From: Sinorhizobium shofinae
GTDB taxonomy: Bacteria > Pseudomonadota > Alphaproteobacteria > Rhizobiales > Rhizobiaceae
Direction: 5' to 3'
Assembly (NCBI GenBank): GCA_001704765.1
Contig: MBFK01000153.1
Span: 62,001 to 126,000, forward strand
Length of the DNA stretch: 64,000 bases
How positions within the stretch are numbered: position 1 is the stretch's first letter; each line of letters opens with the position of its first letter. A program made the position numbers and the translations under genes. The notes beneath the pieces are model-generated. The model was not told the DNA's origin. It was given only the letters and a program-made list of their open reading frames with translations, and did not search any database. Shown one piece after another: positions 17,500 through 25,193 of the stretch.

Positions 17500-18873
17500 A
17501 TGTACAGCAATTCCCTTGTCGAACTCGATCGCGCCCATCTGGTCCACCCGGTCGCCTCCTATCGCGGCCATGAGCGCGCCGGCGTGCGCGTTCTCAAATC
17601 CGCCAAGGGCGCAACGGTGACCGACGCCTCCGGGCACACGATGATCGACGGTTTTGCCGGGCTCTGGTGCGTCAATGCCGGCTACGGCCATGACAGCATC
17701 GTCGAGGCGGCGGCTCGGCAGATGCGCGAACTGCCCTATGCCACCGGCTATTTCGGCCTCGGCTCCGAACCGGCGATACGGCTGGCGGCCGAATTGGCGG
17801 AGCGGGCGCCGGGCGATCTCAACCATGTCTACTTCACGCTGGGCGGCTCGGACGCCGTCGACAGCACGATCCGCTTCATCCGCTACTACTATAATGCGCA
17901 GGGACGGCCGCAGAAGGACCAGTTCATCTCGCTCGAGCAGGGTTATCACGGCTCCTCGACCGTCGGTGCGGGCCTGACAGCCCTGCCCGTCTTCCATGCG
18001 GGTTTCGGCGTCCCGCTCGACTGGCAGCACAAGATTCCCTCGCATTACGCCTATCGCAACCCCGCCGGCAGCGATCCGGCCGCGATCATCGCCGCCTCGG
18101 TCGCGGCGCTGCGTGCCAAGGTCGAAGAGCTCGGCGCAGACCGGGTGGCGGCCTTCTACGTCGAACCCATCCAGGGCTCGGGCGGTGTGCTCGTGCCGCC
18201 GCCAGGCTGGATGAAGGCGATGCGTGACCTCTGCCGGGAGCTCGACGTGCTATTCGTCGCCGACGAGGTGATTACTGGCTTCGGCCGCACCGGTCCGCTA
18301 TTTGCCTGTTCTGACGACGATATCGTTCCCGATCTGATGACGACGGCCAAGGGGCTTACCTCCGGCTACGTGCCAATGGGCGCCGTCTTCCTGTCGGACA
18401 AGCTCTACGACACGATCGCCGATGCCGCCGGCTCGTCCGCGGTCGGCCACGGCTACACCTATTCGGCCCATCCGGTCAGCGCCGCGGTCGGTCTGGAAGT
18501 GCTCCGGCTTTACGAGAACGGGCTTCTGGAAAACGGCGTCAAGGCCGGCGAGCGGCTGATGGCCGGCTTGCGCAGCCTCAGCGATCATCCGCTGGTCGGC
18601 GATGTTCGCGGACGCGGCATGCTGGCGGCGATCGAGCTGGTCGTCGACAAAGAACGCAAAACGCCGCTGCCGGCCGCTGCCGAACCGGCGCGCAGAATTT
18701 TCGACCGCGCCTGGGACAACGGCCTCGTGATCCGCGCCTTCGGCAACGGCGTTCTCGGCTATGCGCCGCCGCTCTGCTGCACCGAGGCGGAAATCGACGC
18801 CATCGTCGAGCGCACGCGGCTGACGCTCGACGAAACCTTGGAGGACCCTGACATTCGCGCGGCATTCGCCTGA
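17500..18873 (+). CDS. Class III aminotransferase (omega-amino acid/polyamine:pyruvate type)
   Basis: The 457-residue PLP enzyme transfers an amino group from an amine or omega-amino acid to a 2-oxo acid. Lys284 in TTAKGLTSGYVPMG is the PLP-binding lysine, and Asp255 in VADEVITGFGRTG is the pyridine-nitrogen partner; EQGYHGSST is also diagnostic. The ATG at 17500 is the first plausible start after the GNAT stop; a long frame further upstream lies inside the GNAT gene. Together with the FAD oxidase and the aldehyde dehydrogenases, it gives amine to aldehyde to acid steps. Confidence 0.88.
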   Translation: MYSNSLVELDRAHLVHPVASYRGHERAGVRVLKSAKGATVTDASGHTMIDGFAGLWCVNAGYGHDSIVEAAARQMRELPYATGYFGLGSEPAIRLAAELAERAPGDLNHVYFTLGGSDAVDSTIRFIRYYYNAQGRPQKDQFISLEQGYHGSSTVGAGLTALPVFHAGFGVPLDWQHKIPSHYAYRNPAGSDPAAIIAASVAALRAKVEELGADRVAAFYVEPIQGSGGVLVPPPGWMKAMRDLCRELDVLFVADEVITGFGRTGPLFACSDDDIVPDLMTTAKGLTSGYVPMGAVFLSDKLYDTIADAAGSSAVGHGYTYSAHPVSAAVGLEVLRLYENGLLENGVKAGERLMAGLRSLSDHPLVGDVRGRGMLAAIELVVDKERKTPLPAAAEPARRIFDRAWDNGLVIRAFGNGVLGYAPPLCCTEAEIDAIVERTRLTLDETLEDPDIRAAFA

Positions 18874-18892
18874 AACGAGGCAGGTTTCCGGT

Positions 18893-18915
18893 CCGCGGCG
18901 GAGCATCCGTCGCGG
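18893..18915. terminator. GC-rich hairpin after the aminotransferase gene
   Basis: A 10-bp stem with one G-U pair (CCGCGGCGGA, 3-nt loop, TCCGTCGCGG) starts 20 bases after the stop codon. There is no T tract directly after it, so it may be a weak terminator or an mRNA-protecting structure. Confidence 0.4.
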
Positions 18916-19052
18916 TCCGGCGGCCGGAACGGAGATATACCGCTTTCCCCTCATATTCAGAATTTTGTGCCGCCATCCTTCTCCCTTTCAGAGAATACGG
19001 CGAGCCGTTACTGCGAAACTGGATGGGCTAAGGCGGCAGGAATGCCAAGAAT

Positions 19053-19073
19053 GCTTACCCGCCTAGGGTAAGC
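19053..19073. promoter_or_regulatory. Perfect 8-bp inverted repeat upstream of second HAD gene
   Basis: GCTTACCC, five bases, then GGGTAAGC form a perfect dyad about 85 bases before the HAD start at 19158. It stands alone in the 284-base gap after the aminotransferase gene. An operator is more likely than a terminator because no T tract follows, but no regulator can be named. Confidence 0.45.
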
Positions 19074-19157
19074 GCCAGCGGCCTTGAGGACAGCATTTTC
19101 TTCTGCATGCAAGCCTAGCGCGAGCGAATTCCGCCGTGCTCAATCGAGGAAAGAGAC

Positions 19158-19874
19158 TTGGCCAAGACCTTCGCGGATTTCAAATACCTGACCTTCGACG
19201 TTGTCGGCACGCTGATCGACTTCGAAGGCGGCATCAAGGATTGCCTGGCCGGCATCGCCAACGAGACGGGTGTCACGGTCGATGGCGAAGAGGCGCTCAA
19301 GCTCTACCGCGCGGCGCGTTATTCTCCCGATGCCGATCTCTTCCCTGATGACCTGGTGCGCGTCTATCTGGCAATCGCGCCGAAGCTTGGGCTTCCCGCC
19401 GAAGTCAAATATGGCGAGCAGCTGCGCGATTCCGCGAAAAGCTGGAACGGCTTTGCCGACAGCGCCGAGGCGCTGGCCCGGCTCGCCAAGCGCTATCGCC
19501 TGATCGCCATGACAAACGCCCGGCGTTGGGCCTTCGAGCATTTCTCCCGAGAGCTCGGCAATCCCTTCTACGCCGCCTTCACCGCCGACGACACCGGCAC
19601 CGAAAAGCCCGACCCGACCTTTTTCGAGAAGGTCTTCGCCTTCGTCGCGGCGGAAGGCAATTCGAAGGACGACATCCTGCACGTCGCCCAGAGCCAGTAT
19701 CACGACATCGGCATTTCGCGGAAGCTTGGGCTGACCAACTGCTGGATCGAGCGACGTCATGCGCAGAAGGGCTATGGCGGCACGATCGAGCCCGCCGAGT
19801 TCACCAAGCCGGACTTCCATTTCACCTCCATGGCGGGGCTTGCCGACGCCGTGGAGCAGAGTAAGGCCGCCTGA
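19158..19874 (+). CDS. Type II haloacid dehalogenase (HAD) family hydrolase, second copy
   Basis: The 238-residue protein has the HAD nucleophile motif LTFDVVGTLIDF at residues 11-22, motif II as LIAMTNARRW, the lysine in TEKPDPTFFEK and the late acidic motif as VAQSQYHDIGISRKLGL. It belongs to the same type II group as the gene at 15660 but is clearly diverged from it. It sits directly before the ABC importer genes (78 bases) and may act on the imported compound or its product. Confidence 0.82.
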   Translation: MAKTFADFKYLTFDVVGTLIDFEGGIKDCLAGIANETGVTVDGEEALKLYRAARYSPDADLFPDDLVRVYLAIAPKLGLPAEVKYGEQLRDSAKSWNGFADSAEALARLAKRYRLIAMTNARRWAFEHFSRELGNPFYAAFTADDTGTEKPDPTFFEKVFAFVAAEGNSKDDILHVAQSQYHDIGISRKLGLTNCWIERRHAQKGYGGTIEPAEFTKPDFHFTSMAGLADAVEQSKAA

Positions 19875-19892
19875 ACGGCAGGCAAATCACCC

Positions 19893-19923
19893 GATCGAAC
19901 CCCGCAAAGAAGACGGGGCGATC
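19893..19923. other. Bulged hairpin just before the solute-binding protein gene
   Basis: GATCG-AA-CCCCG, a nine-base loop, and CGGGG-CGATC form a 5+5 bp stem with a two-base bulge between the HAD stop and the ABC binding-protein start. A structure here could stabilise the binding-protein mRNA or reduce readthrough from the HAD gene. Its effect is inferred. Confidence 0.45.
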
Positions 19924-19952
19924 AAAGCCACCACAAACGAATGGGGAACGTC

Positions 19953-21563
19953 ATGAACGACAAAATCACGAACTGGACCAAGAGAGACGACGCAGTCGTC
20001 GAAAACGCCATTCGCCGCGGCGCCACCCGCCGCGAGCTCCTGCAGATGCTGCTTGCCGGCGGCGTCGCTATGTCGGCCGGCGGCCTCGTGCTCGGCCGTG
20101 CCGGCAACGCGGTTGCCGCAACGCCGGTGGCCGGCGGCACGCTGAAGGCGGCCGGCTGGTCGTCCTCGACCGCCGATACGCTCGATCCGGCGAAAGCCTC
20201 GCTCTCCACCGACTATGTGCGCTGCTGCTCCTTCTATAACCGCCTTACCTTCCTCGATAAGAGCGGCACGCCGCAGATGGAACTGGCAGAGTCGATCGAA
20301 TCCAAGGACGCGAAGACCTGGACCGTCAAGCTTAAAAGCGGCGTGACCTTCCATGACGGCAAGCCACTGACCGCCGACGACGTCGTCTTCTCGCTGAAGC
20401 GCCATCTCGATCCGTCGGTCGGTTCGAAGGTTGCCAAGATCGCCGCCCAGATGACCGGCTTCAAGGCGGTCGACAAGCAGACCGTCGAGATCACCCTCGC
20501 CGATCCGAATGCCGACCTGCCGACCATCCTGTCGATGCACCACTTCATGATCGTCGCCGACGGCACCACCGATTTTTCGAAGGGGAACGGCACCGGCGCC
20601 TTCGTCAGGGAGGTCTTCGAGCCGGGCGTGCGCTCGGTCGGCATCAAGAACAAGAACTACTGGAAGTCCGGCCCGAACGTCGATTCCTTCGAGTACTTCG
20701 CGATCAGCGACGATAGTTCCCGCGTCAACGCATTGCTTTCCGGCGATATCCATCTCGCTGCCTCGATCAATCCGCGTTCCATGCGCCTCGTCGAGAGCCA
20801 GGGGGATGGTTTCGTGCTGTCGAAGACGACCTCCGGCAACTACACCAACCTCAACATGCGAATGGACATGGAGCCCGGCAATAAGCGGGACTTCATCGAG
20901 GGCATGAAGTACCTTGTCAACCGTGAGCAGATCGTCAAGTCGGCGCTGCGGGGCTTGGGCGAGGTCGGCAACGACCAGCCGGTTTCCCCGGCCAACTTCT
21001 ACCACAATGCCGACCTGAAGCCGCGGGCTTTCGATCCCGAGAAGGCAAAGTTCCATTTCGAGAAGGCCGGCGTGCTCGGCCAGTCGATCCCGGTGATTGC
21101 TTCAGAGGCGGCGACCTCCTCGATCGACATGGCAATGATCATCCAGGCCTCCGCTGCCGAGATCGGCATGAAGCTCGACGTCCAGCGCGTTCCCTCCGAC
21201 GGCTATTGGGACAACTACTGGCTCAAGGCGCCGGTCCACTTCGGCAATATCAACCCGCGCCCGACGCCTGACATCCTGTTCTCGCTGCTCTATACTTCGG
21301 AAGCCCCGTGGAACGAGAGCCAGTACAAGTCCGCGAAGTTCGACAAGATGCTGATCGAGGCGCGCGGTTCGCTCGATCAGGAGAAGCGCAAGGCGATCTA
21401 CAACGAGATGCAGGTGATGGTCGCCAACGAAGCCGGCACTATCATTCCGGCCTACATCTCCAACGTCGACGCTATCACCGCCAAGCTCAAGGGCCTGGAA
21501 GCCAATCCGCTTGGCGGCCAGATGGGCTATGCCTTCGCGGAGTATGTCTGGCTCGAAGCCTGA
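19953..21563 (+). CDS. ABC transporter solute-binding protein, dipeptide/opine family (SBP_bac_5)
   Basis: The 536-residue precursor is the periplasmic receptor of a peptide/opine/nickel-type importer. A twin-arginine pair at residues 26-27 (ATRRELLQMLLAGG) precedes a hydrophobic stretch, and cleavage is likely near residue 56, so export by the Tat route is likely. The mature part has LTFLDKSGTPQMELAESI and VTFHDGKPLTADDVVFSL, the family hallmarks. The ATG at 19953 has GGGGAAC upstream. It heads the four-gene importer operon. The ligand could be an opine-like amino acid, a polyamine conjugate or a small peptide. Confidence 0.88.
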   Translation: MNDKITNWTKRDDAVVENAIRRGATRRELLQMLLAGGVAMSAGGLVLGRAGNAVAATPVAGGTLKAAGWSSSTADTLDPAKASLSTDYVRCCSFYNRLTFLDKSGTPQMELAESIESKDAKTWTVKLKSGVTFHDGKPLTADDVVFSLKRHLDPSVGSKVAKIAAQMTGFKAVDKQTVEITLADPNADLPTILSMHHFMIVADGTTDFSKGNGTGAFVREVFEPGVRSVGIKNKNYWKSGPNVDSFEYFAISDDSSRVNALLSGDIHLAASINPRSMRLVESQGDGFVLSKTTSGNYTNLNMRMDMEPGNKRDFIEGMKYLVNREQIVKSALRGLGEVGNDQPVSPANFYHNADLKPRAFDPEKAKFHFEKAGVLGQSIPVIASEAATSSIDMAMIIQASAAEIGMKLDVQRVPSDGYWDNYWLKAPVHFGNINPRPTPDILFSLLYTSEAPWNESQYKSAKFDKMLIEARGSLDQEKRKAIYNEMQVMVANEAGTIIPAYISNVDAITAKLKGLEANPLGGQMGYAFAEYVWLEA

Positions 21564-21678
21564 TGAAGCGATTGGCCGGGGGCAGGCTGCGGTTCCGCTG
21601 CAAGGAACCCGATAGCAGCCCCCGGTCCGCTTTCTCGCCTCGTTTGATGTGGGTTTCGAACGCCGAAAGGAAGCGCGC

Positions 21679-22629
21679 GTGAACAACCGTGTCCTATCGC
21701 TTGTCCTGAGCAGGCTGCTCATCGCTCTGATCACGCTGATGATCGTCTCCTTCGCCGTCTTTTTCGCGACGACGCTCTTGCCCGGAGATACGGCGACAAT
21801 CCTGCTCGGCCAGGCCGCCACACCGGAGGCCGTCGAAGGCTTGCGCAAGGCCATGCATCTCGACGAGCCAGCGCTCTTCCGCTTCTTCCGTTGGGTTGTG
21901 GGCTTGCTGCAGGGTGACCTCGGCACGTCCTACGCCAACGAGATGCCGGTCGCCGATCTGATTGCCGGGCGCTTCGTCAACACGCTGAAGCTTGCGGGCG
22001 TCACCGCGCTCTTCTCCGTGCCGATCGCCCTGACGCTCGGGATCACCGCGGCCATGTTGCGCGGTTCGCTCTACGACCGCGCCGTCACCGTGCTGACGAT
22101 CGGCGTTATCTCCGTGCCGGAATTCATGATAGCGACCTCCGCGGTTTTGATCTTCGCCGTCTATCTGAAATGGCTGCCGGCGCTCTCCTTCGCCAATGAA
22201 GTCACGTCGCTGACCGATCTCCTGCGCATCTATGCCATGCCGGTTATTACCCTCACCTTCGTCATCTCGGCCCAGATGATCCGCATGACCCGTGCGGCGG
22301 TGATCGAGACGCTCAACACGCCCTATGTCGAGATGGCACTGCTCAAGGGCGCCTCCCGGCCACGCATGGTGTTTCGCCATGCGCTTCCGAATGCACTGGG
22401 TCCGATCGTCAACGCCGTCGCCCTTTCACTTTCCTACCTGCTCGGCGGGGTCATCATCGTCGAGACGATCTTCAACTATCCGGGCATCGCCAAGCTAATG
22501 GTCGATGCCGTGGCGACCCGCGACCTGCCGCTGATCCAGAGCTGTGCGATGATCTTCTGCCTCGGCTACCTGCTGCTGATCACGACGGCCGACATCATCG
22601 CCATCCTTTCCAATCCGAGGCTTCGATGA
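21679..22629 (+). CDS. ABC transporter permease (DppB/OppB type)
   Basis: The 316-residue inner-membrane protein starts at GTG 21679, with GAAAGGAAGC upstream. It has an N-terminal membrane segment (LLIALITLMIVSFAVFFATTLLPG), the family's typical LDEPALFRFFRWVVGLLQGDLGTS loop, and the EAA-like cytoplasmic loop ALLKGASRPRMVFRHALPNAL that contacts the ATPase. About six membrane segments are expected. The stop overlaps the next start (ATGA). Confidence 0.88.
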   Translation: MNNRVLSLVLSRLLIALITLMIVSFAVFFATTLLPGDTATILLGQAATPEAVEGLRKAMHLDEPALFRFFRWVVGLLQGDLGTSYANEMPVADLIAGRFVNTLKLAGVTALFSVPIALTLGITAAMLRGSLYDRAVTVLTIGVISVPEFMIATSAVLIFAVYLKWLPALSFANEVTSLTDLLRIYAMPVITLTFVISAQMIRMTRAAVIETLNTPYVEMALLKGASRPRMVFRHALPNALGPIVNAVALSLSYLLGGVIIVETIFNYPGIAKLMVDAVATRDLPLIQSCAMIFCLGYLLLITTADIIAILSNPRLR

Positions 22630-23492
22630 CAATGACCACTTCGAGCACATCGACCAAGTCCGACCGGATATCCGGAACCCGGCTTGGCTATCGCTTCAAC
22701 ATCGTCGGCATTGTCGGCCTTACGGTGATACTTTCCTGGGCGCTTGTCGCGGTCTTCGCGCCGCTGATCCTCCCCTACCCCGTCGGTGAGATCGTCGACC
22801 TCGATTACTTCGGTCCGATGAGCCGCGACTTCTGGTTCGGCTCCGATTACCTCGGCCGCGACATGCTTTCGCGGATCCTGATGGGCGCTCGCTACACAGT
22901 CGGCATCTCGCTTGCCGCAGTCACGATCGCCTGCTTCAGCGGCGTGGTTCTCGGCATGGTCGCTGCGGTTGCCGGCGGTTGGCTCGACACGATCTTGAGC
23001 CGCTTCCTCGACGCCCTCAACTCGATCCCGAGCAAGCTCTTCGGCCTCGTGGTGGTCGCTGCGGTCGGATCCTCCATACCCGTGCTGATCCTGACGCTGT
23101 CGGTCATCTATATCCCCGGCGCCTATCGCTTCGCCCGGGCGCTCGCGGTCAACATCAATGCGATGGACTTCATCACCGTCGCCCGCATCCGCGGCGAGAG
23201 CACCCTCTATCTGATCCGTTCGGAGATCCTTCCGAACATCGTCGGGCCGGTGCTCGCCGATCTTGGCATCCGCTTCGTCTTCATCGTGCTCCTGCTCTCC
23301 GGCCTCTCCTTCCTCGGCCTCGGCGTCCAGCCGCCCTATGCCGACTGGGGCGCGTTGGTGCGCGAGAACATCGGCGGCCTGCCTTTTGGCGCGCCGGCGG
23401 TCATCTTTCCCTCGCTTGCGATCGCCAGCCTGACGATCAGCGTCAACCTGCTGATCGACAACCTGCCGCAGAAAATCCGGGACCGCGCATAA
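22626..23492 (+). CDS. ABC transporter permease (DppC/OppC type)
   Basis: The 288-residue permease begins in a 4-base ATGA overlap with the DppB-type gene. It shows WFGSDYLGRDMLSRILMGARYT, the signature N-terminal segment of DppC proteins, and the ATPase-contact loop ARIRGESTLYLIRSEILPNIV. It should pair with the gene at 21679 to form the membrane channel. Confidence 0.88.
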   Translation: MTMTTSSTSTKSDRISGTRLGYRFNIVGIVGLTVILSWALVAVFAPLILPYPVGEIVDLDYFGPMSRDFWFGSDYLGRDMLSRILMGARYTVGISLAAVTIACFSGVVLGMVAAVAGGWLDTILSRFLDALNSIPSKLFGLVVVAAVGSSIPVLILTLSVIYIPGAYRFARALAVNINAMDFITVARIRGESTLYLIRSEILPNIVGPVLADLGIRFVFIVLLLSGLSFLGLGVQPPYADWGALVRENIGGLPFGAPAVIFPSLAIASLTISVNLLIDNLPQKIRDRA

Positions 23493-25153
23493 TGGCAAAT
23501 CTCGTCGAAATCCGTGACCTGAAGGTCGAGGCCACCACCGATTCCGGACGCCGGGTCGAGATCATCAAGGGAATCAGCCTGGACGTTGCCGACGGCGAGA
23601 TCGTCGCGCTGATCGGCGAGAGTGGTTCCGGCAAGACGACGATCGCCCTGTCGCTGATGGGTTACGCCCGGCCCGGTTGCCGCATTTCCGGCGGCAGCGT
23701 TTCCGTCGCCGGCAAGGACATGGTCGCGCTCCGCGAAAAGGAGCGCTCCCGCATCCGCGGCACCGAGGTCGCCTATGTGCCGCAATCGGCTGCCGCCGCT
23801 TTCAACCCGGCCGCCACTATCATGGACCAGGTGATCGAGATCACCCGCATTCATCAACTGATGTCACCCGATGAGGCGCGCGCCAAGGCCGTCGATCTTT
23901 TCCGGGCGCTTTCGCTGCCCGAGCCGGAGACGATCGGCGCGCGCTACCCGCATCAGGTCTCCGGCGGACAGTTGCAGCGCCTTTCAGCCGCCATGGCGCT
24001 TATCGGCGATCCGAAACTCGTCATCTTCGACGAGCCGACCACAGCGCTCGACGTGACGACCCAGATCGAGGTGCTGCGCGCCTTCAAGTCTGTCATGAAG
24101 AAGGGCGGCATCGCCGGCGTCTATGTCTCCCACGACCTCGCCGTAGTCGCCCAGATCGCCGATCGCATCGTCGTGCTGAAGGGTGGCGAAATGCAGGAAA
24201 CCGGCACCACCGAAGAAATCCTCAACGATGCGAAGCACCCCTATACGCGCGAGCTGCTCGACGCCTTCGAGCCGAAGCCGCGGGGCGCTGCCGGTCCCGC
24301 CGAGCCTACTCCGGCGCCGCTTCTGAAGGTCGACGCCCTGGTCGCCGGCTACGGGCCGCGGCAGGCAGACGGGCTGCCGCTCGTGCGCGCGGTTCGGCAA
24401 GTGTCGCTCAAATTGGAGAAGGGCCGCAATCTCGGCATCATCGGCGAATCCGGCTGCGGCAAGTCGACCCTTGCCCGCGCCATCGCGGGCATCCTGCCAG
24501 CTGTCGCCGGCGATATCGTTTTTGAGGGCCGCGAACTCGGCCGCAGCGCCCGCGAGCGCTCGCGCGAACAGCTGCGCGAGATGCAGATCGTCTTCCAATA
24601 TGCCGATACGGCGCTCAACCCGGCGAAATCGATAGAGGATATTCTCGACCGGCCGCTCTCCTTCTACCATGGCATGGATCGAAAGGCGCGGAGCGCCCGT
24701 ATCGATGAATTGCTCGACATGGTGCGTCTACCACGAAATCTGCGCCACCGCCGGCCATCAGAACTCTCGGGCGGCCAGAAGCAGCGTGTCAACTTCGCCC
24801 GGGCGCTCGCCGCCGAGCCGAAGCTCATCCTTTGCGACGAAATCACCTCGGCGCTTGACACCGTCGTCGCCGCCGCGATCATCGATCTCCTCAAGGAATT
24901 GCAGCGGGAGCTCGGCCTCTCCTACATGTTCATCAGCCACGACCTGTCGACCGTGCAGGCGATCTGCGACGAGGTCGTCGTCATGTATGCGGGCGAGAAG
25001 GTCGAGCAGCTCGCCTCGGCCGACCTCGCGAGCGGGGCAAAGCACCCCTATTCCAAGCTGCTCTTCGCCTCCGTGCCGAAACTCGACACCGGATGGCTCG
25101 ACGGTCTCGACCAGCAGCCGGAACTGGTACGCGCGCTCAGCAAGGCGGGGTAG
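23492..25153 (+). CDS. Fused two-domain ABC transporter ATPase (DppD-DppF type)
   Basis: The 553-residue protein joins two complete ATPase units. The first has Walker A GESGSGKT at residues 42-49, the signature VSGGQLQRLSAAMAL and Walker B LVIFDEPTTALD. The second has Walker A GESGCGKS at about 318-325, signature LSGGQKQRVNFARAL and a Walker B in which LILCDEITSALD replaces the usual DEP. Normally these are two genes. Its ATG overlaps the stop of the permease gene by one base. It powers uptake through the two permeases. Confidence 0.9.
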   Translation: MANLVEIRDLKVEATTDSGRRVEIIKGISLDVADGEIVALIGESGSGKTTIALSLMGYARPGCRISGGSVSVAGKDMVALREKERSRIRGTEVAYVPQSAAAAFNPAATIMDQVIEITRIHQLMSPDEARAKAVDLFRALSLPEPETIGARYPHQVSGGQLQRLSAAMALIGDPKLVIFDEPTTALDVTTQIEVLRAFKSVMKKGGIAGVYVSHDLAVVAQIADRIVVLKGGEMQETGTTEEILNDAKHPYTRELLDAFEPKPRGAAGPAEPTPAPLLKVDALVAGYGPRQADGLPLVRAVRQVSLKLEKGRNLGIIGESGCGKSTLARAIAGILPAVAGDIVFEGRELGRSARERSREQLREMQIVFQYADTALNPAKSIEDILDRPLSFYHGMDRKARSARIDELLDMVRLPRNLRHRRPSELSGGQKQRVNFARALAAEPKLILCDEITSALDTVVAAAIIDLLKELQRELGLSYMFISHDLSTVQAICDEVVVMYAGEKVEQLASADLASGAKHPYSKLLFASVPKLDTGWLDGLDQQPELVRALSKAG

Positions 25154-25193
25154 CGCGGCCGCCCCTTGCATAATTGCTTTGCATCTCGGTCAT

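Noticed and set aside
19887-21056. Antisense frame opposite the solute-binding protein
   Set aside because: Shadow of a strongly recognised gene; no ribosome site and no family motif.
22979-23491. Upstream extension of the fused ABC ATPase
   Set aside because: It lies within the DppC-type permease gene and translates to low-complexity Arg-rich sequence; ATG 23492 is the coupled start.
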